From NCBI GenBank assembly GCA_963715055.1, contig CAVQRB010000005.1, positions 121,885-185,884 on the forward strand: a stretch of DNA of 64,000 nt. Reading direction: 5' to 3'. The notes under the pieces are model-generated. The model was not told where the DNA came from. It searched no databases and saw nothing but the letters and a program-made list of their open reading frames with translations. The position numbers and the translations under genes are program-made. The stretch comes from CAVQRB01 sp963715055 (lineage in GTDB: Bacteria; Pseudomonadota; Alphaproteobacteria; Rhodobacterales; Rhodobacteraceae). Positions within the stretch are counted from its first letter, which is position 1, and each line of letters opens with the position of its first letter. This document shows, one piece after another, positions 46,055 to 57,440 of the stretch.

Positions 46055-47378
46055 TCAGCCCACCAGCGTCTTGTGAATATCCATCGCCGCGTCGCGGCCC
46101 TCCGCCACGGCCGTCACCGTCAGATCATCGCCGCCCGAAGCGCAATCGCCCCCGGCCCAGACGCCCTTGACCGAGGTGCGACCCATGCCATCGACCTTGA
46201 TCTTGCGCCCGTCGAGATCCGGCAAACCATCGCCTTGCAGGGTCTGGCCGATCGCCTTGAAGACCTGATCCGCCGCCAGCCGCAGCGTCTGGCCCGTGGG
46301 GGTCATGTCGTCGCCCACATAGTCGAATTCGATCTCGCGCACGGCAGCCGTTGCCGATCACCGCCCGTGGCACCGCGTTGGTCACGATGCGCACGCCCTT
46401 CGAGGCTGCCAGATCCTGCTCGTAGACGCTCGCATTCATCCGTTCGCGGCCACGGCGATAGACCAGCGTCACGTTCAACGCGCCCAGAAGCTTGGCCTGA
46501 ACCGCCGCATCGATGGCCGTCATCCCACCGCCGATCACCACCACGTCGCGCCCGACCGGCAGGGCCGCGAGATCGCTCGCCTGCCGCAGCTCAGCAATGA
46601 AACCGACCGCATCGCTCACGCCCGCCTTGTCCTCGCCCTCGGCCCCCAGCGCGTTGACGCCACCGAGCCCGAGGCCCAGGAAAACCGCGTCGAAATCCTC
46701 ACGCAATTCGTTCAGCGTGATGTCACGCCCCATCGCCTTGCCGGCGCGGATCTCGATGCCGCCGATCTGCAAGAGCCAGTCCACCTCCGCCTGCGCAAAA
46801 CCGCCCGTGGTCTTGTAGCTGGCGATCCCGTATTCATTGAGCCCGCCGGGTTTTTCGCGCGCGTCGAAAACCACCACGTCATGGCCCAGCATCGCAAGAC
46901 GATGCGCGCAGGACAGCCCCGCCGGCCCGGCGCCCACAACGGCCACAGCCTTGCCCGTGCCTGCGGCGCGGGTGAAAGGATGCACTCCCTGCTCCTGCAG
47001 ATGATCGGTCGCATAGCGTTGCAATTGCCCGATCAGCACCGGCTTGCCTTCGGCTTTCTCGCGCACGCAGGCTTCTTCGCAGAGCGTCTCCGTCGGGCAG
47101 ACCCGGGCGCACATACCGCCCATGATGTTCTGGGTCAGGATGGTTTTCGCCGCCGCATCCGGCGTACCCGTGGCGATCTGCCGGATGAAAAGCGGGATAT
47201 CGATGTCCGTGGGGCAGGCGGTGATGCAGGGCGCATCATGGCAGAAGTAGCAGCGGTCCGCCGCCACCAGCGCCTCATGGTCGTCAAGCCGCGGATGCAG
47301 ATCCGAAAAAGCCTGTCCGTAAGCCTCCGGGGCAAGGCGGCCCGCGACAATCCCGGGCGTGAAACGATCTTGCGACAT
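46055..47378 (-). pseudogene. preT: Dihydropyrimidine dehydrogenase subunit PreT, one frameshift
   Basis: PreT is the FAD/Fe-S partner of PreA and passes electrons from NAD(P)H. The N-terminal part is intact: DRCYFCHDAPCITACPTDID (Fe-S ligands), GGMCARVCPTETLCEEAC and the FAD site AVAVVGAGPAGLSCAHRLA. A frame change near 46346 (one extra base in GGCTGCC) moves the end to a second frame with MREIEFDYVGDDMTPTG and GVWAGGDCASGGDDLTV. Correcting it gives about 440 aa, near the usual size. The rest is undamaged, so a base error is likely. A RutR-like box lies 52 bp upstream. Confidence 0.88.
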
Positions 47379-47430
47379 GGCCTTCCCCTGTTACTGTTCC
47401 TTGCGGAAAACGCTCTCACGGAATCATTTT

Positions 47431-47446
47431 TTTATCAACTGGTAAA
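47431..47446. promoter_or_regulatory. RutR-like operator 2 (preT promoter)
   Basis: TTTATCAACTGGTAAA is 14/16 identical to operator 1 (TTTACCATTTGGTAAA differs in T/C and the central two bases) and lies 52 bp upstream of the preT start. The left arm has one mismatch to the right arm. Sharing this box with hyuC supports joint control of preTA and hyuC/hydA by the RutR-like regulator. Confidence 0.65.
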
Positions 47447-47502
47447 ATTTAAACGGGAGGATCTGCCACATCGATTGATCAAACTTTGAGCAATACCCGG
47501 CG

Positions 47503-47701
47503 AGCGAGAACCTGCTCAAAGCGGCCAGAACCGCTCCTTCATCAGAATTTCACTTGATTTTACGCCCTTACGGTTCACTATCGGGGCTGCGACGCGACAA
47601 ACTATCGACCACTGCTCCTTAAGGCTCAGTCTCTCGATTTGCTTTTGACCGGGCCACGCTGCCGCATCCCGCGGGCAGATTGTTAAGAAGGAGTACACGG
47701 C
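47503..47701 (+). other. Long 5' leader of the cold-shock gene
   Basis: About 200 bp precede the cold-shock start without any gene. CspA-type mRNAs often have a long structured leader that senses temperature (family knowledge). The ribosome site TTAAGAAGGAG lies just before the ATG at 47702. I cannot identify a cold box. Confidence 0.35.
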
Positions 47702-47908
47702 ATGGCTTCTGGCACCGTGAAATGGTTCAACACAACCAAAGGCTACGGCTTCATTGCACCCGATGGCGGCGGCAAGGACATCTTCGTCCATATTTCCGCC
47801 GTTGAACGCGCAGGCCTCACCGGTCTGGCCGACAATCAGAAGGTGACCTTCGACATCGAAGCCGGGCGTGACGGGCGTGAAAGCGCCACAAACATCTCGC
47901 TCGCCTGA
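47702..47908 (+). CDS. cspA: Cold-shock protein, CspA family
   Basis: The 68-aa nucleic-acid chaperone has the cold-shock domain with RNP1 GTVKWFNTTKGYGFI and RNP2-like DIFVHISAVERAG. It binds single-stranded RNA and relieves structure at low temperature or during growth change. The ribosome site AAGGAG lies about 10 bp upstream. The protein is complete and typical in size. It is flanked by the divergent-like preT promoter region and tesA end. Confidence 0.95.
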   Translation: MASGTVKWFNTTKGYGFIAPDGGGKDIFVHISAVERAGLTGLADNQKVTFDIEAGRDGRESATNISLA

Positions 47909-47958
47909 TCCAAAGGCAGCCACACGAACCTGAACCGGGCGCCGTTCGCGTGCCCGTT

Positions 47959-48603
47959 CTAAGACCCATTGCTCTCGGCACGCCTGATCAGGTCCAGCAC
48001 CACCGGGCCGATGGAGGCCACGATACGCCCGACGCCTTCCGCATTGGGATGGATGCCGTCGGGCTGCATGTAGGGTCGCGCCGCAGCCAGATCCCCGGGC
48101 GCGGTGCCGAAACCGGCGAAGAAATCAGGCACAAGGATCGTGTCGTAGCGGTCGGAAAGCTCCGGGTAAATCGCATCGAAGGCCTGCTTGAACTCGGGAC
48201 CGAAGTTGCCGGGCGCCTGCATCCCTACCAGTAGAACTTCCACATCCGCCGCGCGCGCGGCTTCCAGAATACCCTCGATGTTGTTGCGACTCGCCGCCGG
48301 GTCGAGCCCGCGCAGAAGATCGTTGCCGCCGAGGTTGACGATCATCGCATCGACTTCCGGTGTCAGCGTCCAGGCCACCCGCGAGAGCCCGCCCGCTGTC
48401 GTGTCGCCCGAGACGCCCGCATTGATCAGCCTGACATCCACTTCTTGCGCGTCGAGCCAGGCCTGCAACTGCGGCACGAAGCCATCTTCCTGCGCCAGCC
48501 CGTAGCCCTGCGTGAGGCTGTCGCCCAGGGCGGCGATCACGAACTCCTCGGCACTGGCAAGGCCCGGAGCCGCCAATAGAAACAGTGCAAAAGCCTTGCT
48601 CAT
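47959..48603 (-). CDS. tesA: GDSL arylesterase / lysophospholipase TesA-like
   Basis: The 214-aa periplasmic hydrolase has a signal peptide (MSKAFALFLLAAPGLASA) from 48603. The SGNH motifs are complete: IAALGDSLTQGYGLA (block I, Ser), AGVSGDTTAGG (block II, Gly), VNLGGNDLLRG (block III, Asn) and PDGIHPNAEG (block V, His). It resembles E. coli TesA, which hydrolyses thioesters and lysophospholipids. In E. coli tesA is divergent from ybbAP, and the same arrangement occurs here. Confidence 0.93.
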   Translation of the reverse strand: MSKAFALFLLAAPGLASAEEFVIAALGDSLTQGYGLAQEDGFVPQLQAWLDAQEVDVRLINAGVSGDTTAGGLSRVAWTLTPEVDAMIVNLGGNDLLRGLDPAASRNNIEGILEAARAADVEVLLVGMQAPGNFGPEFKQAFDAIYPELSDRYDTILVPDFFAGFGTAPGDLAAARPYMQPDGIHPNAEGVGRIVASIGPVVLDLIRRAESNGS

Positions 48604-48654
48604 CTTGATCCAACCTCCATATGCAACACGTAACAGGTGCAAAGGCGGTTCCCA

Positions 48655-49344
48655 ATGACCCAAACGATCTTCTCCCTCAAAGATGCGGCTTTGTCGCTGG
48701 ATGGCAATGCCGGTCGCGTGGATATCCTGCACGGCATCTCGCTCGAGGTGATGAAAGGCGAAAGTCTCGGCCTGATCGGGCCCTCCGGCTCGGGCAAGTC
48801 CTCGCTCCTGATGCTCATGGGCGGCCTTGAGCGCGCTACCGGTGGTTCGGTGAAGGCGTTGGGGCAGGAATTGACCGATATGACCGAGGATCAGCTCGCC
48901 CGCTTCCGCCGCGCGCATATGGGTGTTGTGTTCCAGTCCTTCCACCTGATCCCGACCATGACCGCGCTCGAAAACGTCGCCACACCGCTGGAACTGGCCG
49001 GCGACAAGGACGCCTTCGACAAGGCGGAGGCCGAATTGGAGGTCGTGGGCCTCGCCCACCGCGCCGATCACTACCCCTCGCAGATGTCGGGCGGCGAACA
49101 GCAGCGCGTCGCACTCGCCCGCGCCTCAGCACCCCGTCCCGCGATCCTGCTCGCGGATGAGCCCACGGGCAACCTAGACGGCGCCAATGGGGCCGCGATC
49201 ATCGACCTGCTCTTCGGCCTGCGCGACCGGCACGGGGCGACACTGGTGCTTGTGACCCACTCGCAGAGCCTTGCCGCGCGCTGTGACCGGGTGATCCGGC
49301 TTGCAGATGGACGCGTGGCCCCGCTGAAGCAGGCCGCCGAATGA
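48655..49344 (+). CDS. ybbA: ABC transporter ATP-binding protein YbbA-like
   Basis: The ATG at 48655 gives 229 aa. Walker A is GLIGPSGSGKSSLLMLMGG, the signature is QMSGGEQQRVALARA, and Walker B is AILLADEPTGNLD. This MacB/LolD-type ATPase pairs with the large permease that follows, overlapping by 4 bp (ATGA at 49341). YbbA-YbbP systems sit beside tesA and are thought to act in lipid or envelope processes. Confidence 0.93.
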   Translation: MTQTIFSLKDAALSLDGNAGRVDILHGISLEVMKGESLGLIGPSGSGKSSLLMLMGGLERATGGSVKALGQELTDMTEDQLARFRRAHMGVVFQSFHLIPTMTALENVATPLELAGDKDAFDKAEAELEVVGLAHRADHYPSQMSGGEQQRVALARASAPRPAILLADEPTGNLDGANGAAIIDLLFGLRDRHGATLVLVTHSQSLAARCDRVIRLADGRVAPLKQAAE

Positions 49345-51869
49345 GCCTGCGTCTGGCCGCAACATTCGCCCGCCGGGAACTTCGCGGCGGGTTTCGGGGT
49401 TTTCGCATCTTCCTTGCATGCCTTGCTCTTGGCGTGGCCGCAATTGCCGCGGTGGGCTCGGTGCGCAAGGGCATCGAGGAAGGCCTCGCCCGCGAGGGAG
49501 CAGCCCTTCTGGGCGGCGACGCGGAGATGGAATTCACCTACCGCTTCGCGACCCAAGCCGAGTTGGATTGGATGCAGGAAACCGCGACCGCTGTCTCGGA
49601 GACCGTGGATTTCCGTTCCATGGCCGTGGTCGGCGAAGGCGATACCGCCGAACGCGGCCTGACGCAGATCAAATCGGTGGACGATGCCTACCCGCTCCTC
49701 GGCACTGTGGGCCTCGACCCGCAGATGCCTCTGTCGCAGGCGCTCGACGGCGCAGGTGGCCTGCCCGGCGCGGTGATGGAGCGCGTGCTTGTCGACCGCC
49801 TCGCGCTCACCGTGGGCGACACCTTCCGCCTCGGGACACAGGCGTTTCACCTCTCCGCCATACTGACCCGCGAACCCGATGGGGCGGCCGGCGGCTTTGC
49901 GCTCGGGCCCCGGACCATCGTGCGCACCACCGCGCTGTCGGACTCCACCCTCCTTGCACCGGGTACGCTCTATGAGACCGAGTACCGGCTGAAGCTGCCC
50001 GAAGGCGCGGACCTCGAAATCCTCGAGCGCGAGGCGCTGATGCTCTTCGAGAGCTCCGGCCTGCGCTGGAAGGATTCGCGGAACGGCGCACCCGGCGTGT
50101 CGGAGTTCGTGAACCGCCTCGGCGCCTTCCTTGTCCTCGTGGGCCTTTCGGGCCTTGCCGTGGGCGGGGTCGGTGTCTCTTCCGCCGTGCGCGCCTATCT
50201 CGCAAGCAAGACCGGCGTGATCGCGACCCTGCGGACACTCGGCGCGGATCGCTCAACCATTTTCCAGACCTATTTCCTGCAAATCGGCGCGCTCTCCCTG
50301 CTTGGCATCGCCATCGGCCTCGCCCTCGGCGCCGCAGCCCCGGTCCTGCTCGCCCCTCTGATCGAGGCGCGCCTGCCGGTGCCCGCCAATTTCACCGTCT
50401 ACCCCGGCCCGCTGATCGAAGCGGCACTCTACGGGCTCCTCACCGCCTTCATCTTCACGCTCTGGCCGCTGGCGCGCGCCGAGGATATCCGTGCCGCGAC
50501 GCTCTTTCGCGATGCGCTATCGACGGGACGCAGCCTGCCAGCGCCACGCTATATCGTCATGACAGTGCTTGCGCTGGCGTTGCTCCTGGGGCTTGCCGGC
50601 TACTTTTCGGGCACCTGGTGGCTGACGCTCTGGACCGCCGGCGGGATCGCAGGCTCGCTCCTGCTGCTGACGGGGGCGGCCTTCCTGATCCGCATTCTCT
50701 CGCGCCGCGGCGGCAAACTCACGCGCGGCCACCCGAAACTTCGCTGGGCGCTCGCCGCGATCTCCGGCCCGCGCGAAGGCGCGGCTTCCGTCGTGCTCTC
50801 CCTGGGTCTCGGCCTGTCCGTGCTCGCCGCAGTCGGGCAGATCGATGGCAACCTGCGCAATGCGATTACCGGCAACCTGCCCGACGTCGCACCGAGCTAC
50901 TTCTTCGTGGACATCCAGAAGGACCAGATCGAAGCCTATACCGCGAAGCTGGAAGCCAACCCGGCGGTCGAACGCATCCAGTCCGTGCCGATGCTGCGCG
51001 GGATCATCACCCGCATCAATGACCGTCCAGCCCGCGAGGTCGCTGGCAATCACTGGGTGGTACAGGGCGACCGCGGTGTCACCTATGCCGACGCCCTGCC
51101 CGAGAACACGCGCATCACCGGAGGCACCTGGTGGGGCGAGAACTACAACGGCGCGCCCCAGATCAGCTTCGCCGCCGAAGAGGCCGAGGAAATGGGCCTC
51201 GTGCTGGGCGACAAGCTGACGATCAACATCCTGGGGCGCGACATCACCGGCACGATCACCAGCTTCCGCGAGGTGGATTTCTCGACCGCCGGGATCGGTT
51301 TCGTCTTGACGATGAACAGTGCCGCCCTCGCCGGCGCACCGCACAGCTACATCTCCACGGTCTACGCGGAGGAAGCGGCCGAAGCGCAGATCCTGCGCGA
51401 TCTCGCCGGCACCTTCCCCAACATCACCGCCGTGCGCGTCCGCGACGCCATCGACCGAGTGGCAGACGTGCTGGGCAGCCTTGCATCCGCCACCTCATAC
51501 GGCGCCTCCGCCACACTGCTGACCGGGTTTCTGGTGCTGATCGGCGCTGCGGCGGCAGGCACCAATGCGCGTATCTACGAGGCGGCGGTGCTGAAGACCC
51601 TCGGCGCCACGCGACGCTCGATCCTGTCGAGCTTCGCACTGCGCTCCGCCATTCTCGGCCTGTGCGCAGGGGTCGTGGCCCTCGCCGCCGGCATTGCGGG
51701 CGGCTGGGCGGTCAGCCATTTCATCATGGACACGGATTTCTCGGTGATCTGGCCCTCGGCCCTCGGCATCGTCTTCGGCGGCGTGCTGGCCACCCTGCTC
51801 GCCGGTCTCGCCTTCGCCTGGCGCGCCCTGAATGCACAACCCGCCCGCGTCCTGCGTGCGCGCGAGTGA
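49341..51869 (+). CDS. ybbP: FtsX-type permease YbbP-like
   Basis: The 842-aa permease has about ten membrane helices in two FtsX-like units, with a large periplasmic domain between the first and second helices. N-terminal helix FRIFLACLALGVAAIAAVG, central helices around LVLVGLSGLAVGGVG, and the C-terminal FtsX domain with VLKTLGATRRSILSSFALR, which is the typical coupling-helix region facing the ATPase. It overlaps ybbA by 4 bp. Cargo is unknown. Confidence 0.93.
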   Translation: MSLRLAATFARRELRGGFRGFRIFLACLALGVAAIAAVGSVRKGIEEGLAREGAALLGGDAEMEFTYRFATQAELDWMQETATAVSETVDFRSMAVVGEGDTAERGLTQIKSVDDAYPLLGTVGLDPQMPLSQALDGAGGLPGAVMERVLVDRLALTVGDTFRLGTQAFHLSAILTREPDGAAGGFALGPRTIVRTTALSDSTLLAPGTLYETEYRLKLPEGADLEILEREALMLFESSGLRWKDSRNGAPGVSEFVNRLGAFLVLVGLSGLAVGGVGVSSAVRAYLASKTGVIATLRTLGADRSTIFQTYFLQIGALSLLGIAIGLALGAAAPVLLAPLIEARLPVPANFTVYPGPLIEAALYGLLTAFIFTLWPLARAEDIRAATLFRDALSTGRSLPAPRYIVMTVLALALLLGLAGYFSGTWWLTLWTAGGIAGSLLLLTGAAFLIRILSRRGGKLTRGHPKLRWALAAISGPREGAASVVLSLGLGLSVLAAVGQIDGNLRNAITGNLPDVAPSYFFVDIQKDQIEAYTAKLEANPAVERIQSVPMLRGIITRINDRPAREVAGNHWVVQGDRGVTYADALPENTRITGGTWWGENYNGAPQISFAAEEAEEMGLVLGDKLTINILGRDITGTITSFREVDFSTAGIGFVLTMNSAALAGAPHSYISTVYAEEAAEAQILRDLAGTFPNITAVRVRDAIDRVADVLGSLASATSYGASATLLTGFLVLIGAAAAGTNARIYEAAVLKTLGATRRSILSSFALRSAILGLCAGVVALAAGIAGGWAVSHFIMDTDFSVIWPSALGIVFGGVLATLLAGLAFAWRALNAQPARVLRARE

Positions 51870-51877
51870 TTTAGTGC

Positions 51878-51909
51878 CTCCGGCGGGGATATTTCAGGCC
51901 AAAAGAAAC
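51878..51909 (+). repeat. Copy c of the stop-codon-proximal element
   Basis: Plus-strand sense GCCTCCGGCGGGGATATTT then CAGGCCAAAAGAAA, 8 bp past the ybbP stop. Same core and orientation relative to the gene as the other four copies. Confidence 0.65.
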
Positions 51910-52028
51910 GGGAAGGAACCAATCCCTCCCGCTTCCGAAACTCATCCGAGCTTCTTCTGGCACGGTCATCGGCGTCCCCGCCTGTACCGTGTCTTCATCC
52001 AACAGCATCAAGGTTAACAAGACCTTGC

Positions 52029-52084
52029 TTCTTTTGGCGAAAAATATCCCGGGGGAGGCCTGAAAGGCCGGGGGCAGCGCCCCC
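52029..52084 (-). repeat. Copy d of the stop-codon-proximal element, long form
   Basis: Minus-strand sense starts directly after the gcvP stop (52085): GGGGGCGCTGCCCCC hairpin, a GGCCT/AGGCC stem, CCCCCGGGATATTTTT and CGCCAAAAGAA. The GC hairpin plus T-run has the form of a terminator for the gcv operon. Confidence 0.7.
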
Positions 52085-54934
<2,850 letters not shown>

Positions 54935-54959
54935 GGGTCTTGTCCTCTCGCACTCGGGC

Positions 54960-55002
54960 TTCTTTTGGCAAAAAATATCCCCGCCGGAGGCGCCCCGGCG
55001 GG
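54960..55002 (-). repeat. Copy e of the stop-codon-proximal element
   Basis: Minus-strand sense GCGCCTCCGGCGGGGATATTTTTTGCCAAAAGAA is quoted by parts only: GCCTCCGGCGGGGATATT then TTTTGCCAAAAGAA. It starts 9 bp past the gcvH stop and lies before gcvP, so it is inside the operon. Confidence 0.65.
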
Positions 55003-55011
55003 CAATCCGCG

Positions 55012-55371
55012 TCACGCGATGAATTTCTGGTAGGCGGCTTCATCCATGAACTCATCCATCTGGCTCGGGTCGCTCACCTTCATCTTGAAGAACCACGCCT
55101 CGCCCTGCGGGTCCTCGTTCACCATGCCGGGATTGTCCGCCAGCGCGGTGTTTACTTCCGTGATCTCGCCGTCCACCGGGGCGAGGATGTCACTCGCCGC
55201 CTTGACGGATTCGATGACCACCACCTCGTCGTCCTTGCTGACCGTCGTGCCTTCCTCGGGCAGTTCGATGAACACCACATCGCCCAGTTGCTCTGCGGCG
55301 TGGATGGTGATGCCCACCACCACCTCGTCGCCTTCAACGCGTAGCCATTCATGCTCTTCGGTAAACTTCAT
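55012..55371 (-). CDS. gcvH: Glycine cleavage system H protein
   Basis: The 119-aa lipoyl carrier starts at 55371 (MKFTEEHEWLRVEGDEVVVG). The lipoylation lysine is in VVVIESVKAASDILAPV, followed by GEITEVNTALADNPGMVNED and the C-terminal GEAWFFKMKVSD. Length is normal. It lies between gcvT (19-bp gap) and gcvP in the same direction. Confidence 0.97.
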   Translation of the reverse strand: MKFTEEHEWLRVEGDEVVVGITIHAAEQLGDVVFIELPEEGTTVSKDDEVVVIESVKAASDILAPVDGEITEVNTALADNPGMVNEDPQGEAWFFKMKVSDPSQMDEFMDEAAYQKFIA

Positions 55372-55390
55372 GGATCGTCTCTCCTGCTGG

Positions 55391-56515
55391 TTATCTCTTG
55401 AAACTGGCGGCCACGAAGGGCAACGCCACCACATCCACGGGCAGGCGCTTGCCGCGCACCTCGCCCCAAAGCCGCGTGCCGACCGCACTCTGTCCGGCCT
55501 CGACATAGCCCATCGCCACGGGTCCCTGCACCGTTGGCCCGAAGCCGCCAGACGTGACCACGCCGACGCGGGCACCGCCCTCGACCGCGTCGAAAATCTC
55601 GACCCCTTCGCGCATGGGCGCGCGGCCATCAGGCTTCAATCCGACCCGTCGGCGCGCCGGGGCTTCATCGAAAGACGGCAGGATCACCTCCGCCCCCGGA
55701 AACCCGCCCGCGCGCGCGCCGCCCGACCGGCGCAGTTTCTGCACCGCCCAGGCCAGCGAGGCCTCGACCGGGCCGGTCTGCGCATCGACATCGTGGCCGT
55801 AAAGGCAAAGCCCCGCCTCCAGCCGCAGCGAATCCCGCGCGCCGAGGCCAACGGGTGCAACGCCCTCCTGCGCCAGCAAGAGCCGTGCGAGGGCTTCGGC
55901 ATCGGCTTCGGGCACCGAAATCTCGTAACCATCCTCGCCGGTATAGCCCGACCGCGAGACCCAGACATCGGTGCCGCCAAGGCTCAGGTCCGCCACGTCC
56001 ATGAAGCGCATCTCGCGCGCCTTCGGATCCAACCCCGCCAGCACGGCCTCCGCCCGGGGACCCTGCACGGCGATCAGCGCCCGGTCCGACAGCACCTCCA
56101 GCCTGACCGTTTCCGGCAGGCCCGCGCGCATTCCCGCGATATCCGCCGCCTTGCAGGCCGCATTGACCACCACGAAAAGATCGTTGCCGCGGCGCGCGAA
56201 CATCAGGTCGTCCTCGATCCCGCCCGCATCATTGGTGAAGAGACCGTAGCGCTGCCGCCCATCTGCCAGCCCCAGCACATCCATCGGCACCAGCGCCTCG
56301 AATCCCAGCGCCACCGCCTCCCAGGACGGCCCGGACAGCAGCACCTGCCCCATATGGCTCACGTCGAAAAGCCCGGCCTGCGAGCGTGTGTGCAGATGCT
56401 CCTGCAGCACGCCCATCGGATATTGCACCGGCATCTCGTAGCCCGCGAAAGGCACCATTCGGGCCCCCAACTCAAGATGCAGCCCATGCAGCGGCGTTCG
56501 GTTCAACTCACTCAT
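55391..56515 (-). CDS. gcvT: Aminomethyltransferase, T-protein
   Basis: The 374-aa T-protein moves the methylene unit from lipoyl-GcvH to tetrahydrofolate. The start at 56515 (MSELNRTPLHGLHLELGA) leads to MVPFAGYEMPVQYPMGVLQE, SHMGQVLLSGPSWEAV and GYTGEDGYEISVPEADAE. The longer frame to 56575 runs into the riboswitch 3' side. It is the first gene after the glycine riboswitch. Confidence 0.95.
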   Translation of the reverse strand: MSELNRTPLHGLHLELGARMVPFAGYEMPVQYPMGVLQEHLHTRSQAGLFDVSHMGQVLLSGPSWEAVALGFEALVPMDVLGLADGRQRYGLFTNDAGGIEDDLMFARRGNDLFVVVNAACKAADIAGMRAGLPETVRLEVLSDRALIAVQGPRAEAVLAGLDPKAREMRFMDVADLSLGGTDVWVSRSGYTGEDGYEISVPEADAEALARLLLAQEGVAPVGLGARDSLRLEAGLCLYGHDVDAQTGPVEASLAWAVQKLRRSGGARAGGFPGAEVILPSFDEAPARRRVGLKPDGRAPMREGVEIFDAVEGGARVGVVTSGGFGPTVQGPVAMGYVEAGQSAVGTRLWGEVRGKRLPVDVVALPFVAASFKR

Positions 56516-56590
56516 CCGGCCTCGCTTTCCGCCGGTATCGTGTTGAAAACACCAGCATTCTCCAACCCGCCACACTGGCTGGTCCTCTGA

Positions 56591-56752
56591 ATGCCCCCTC
56601 TGTCCTTTCGCCTGAGATCGTTATCCCGTCGGCGGATGCGTACCGCATCTCTCTCCAGAGTCCTCAATCCCGCACGGTCCTTTTGGCCTGAGAGTTTCCG
56701 GGGCGGTTGCTCCTTCGGCACCGGCATCACACCGGTTCTCCCGTGGGGGATC
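56591..56752 (-). ncRNA. Tandem glycine riboswitch upstream of gcvT
   Basis: The minus-strand leader contains two glycine aptamers. The first (about 56664-56748) has GGGAGAACC, CCGAAGGAGCAACC and GGAAACTCTCAGGC followed by CAAAAGGACCG. The second (about 56593-56661) has CTCTGGAGAGA, CCGACGGGATAACG and TCTCAGGCGAAAGGACAGAG. This is the standard paired gcv aptamer arrangement. Excess glycine is expected to promote expression of gcvTHP. It ends about 75 bp before the gcvT start. Confidence 0.95.
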
Positions 56753-56849
56753 ATCACGCCTATTATGCCGGGCGCACGTCATCGGTCAAGCACCCTTGTG
56801 TACCGTCGTACACGGGTTATCTTCTGCCCGATATCGGAGCGTACCCCTG

Positions 56850-57440
56850 ATGAATGATCCTTATTTCTTCGGCTACGGCAGCCTCGTGAACCGCCGGACC
56901 CACGTCTATGCGCAATCCCATCCCGCAAGGCTCAAAGGCTGGCGCCGGGCCTGGGTGGCAACGCCGCGATTCGGGGTTGTGCTGCTCACCGGCGTGCCGG
57001 CGCCGGGCCACAGCATCGACGGGCTCATTGCCGCCGTGCCGGGGGCCGACTGGGCCGCCCTGGACGCGCGCGAGGCAGGCTACCAGCGCATCGCCGCGAC
57101 CGGTGATACCGATCACAGCCTGCCGCATCCGGCCGATATCGCGGTCTACGCCGTGGCGCCCGAAAACATGCTCGACCGAGGCGCGCATTGCATCCTGCTG
57201 AGTTATCTCGACGTGGTCGTGCAGGGCTTTGATGATGTGTTCGGGGAAGAGGGCGTGGAAAATTTCTTCGCCACCACGGATAACTGGGACACGCCGATCA
57301 TCGACGACCGGACAGAGCCTGTCTACCCGCGCCACCAGACGCTGACCGCGCGCCAGACCGATCTGGTGGACAGCCGTCTCAAGAGGCTCGGTGCAGAACT
57401 GATCCCGCGCGCGCAGGTCGATCTGCCGCCGCTTTACTGA
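56850..57440 (+). CDS. Gamma-glutamylcyclotransferase-like protein
   Basis: The 196-aa protein starts at 56850 (MNDPYFFGYGSLVNRRTHVY). The YGSL motif marks the GGCT-like fold, and the conserved Glu/Asp positions follow in VPGADWAALDAREAGYQRI. Such enzymes make 5-oxoproline from gamma-glutamyl dipeptides; the exact substrate is unknown. Its stop overlaps the convergent gltX stop by 7 bp, leaving no terminator between the two. Confidence 0.85.
   Translation: MNDPYFFGYGSLVNRRTHVYAQSHPARLKGWRRAWVATPRFGVVLLTGVPAPGHSIDGLIAAVPGADWAALDAREAGYQRIAATGDTDHSLPHPADIAVYAVAPENMLDRGAHCILLSYLDVVVQGFDDVFGEEGVENFFATTDNWDTPIIDDRTEPVYPRHQTLTARQTDLVDSRLKRLGAELIPRAQVDLPPLY

Noticed and set aside
47516..47923. 135-aa minus-strand frame over the cold-shock gene
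   Set aside because: Antisense to cspA, which has an intact cold-shock domain and ribosome site.
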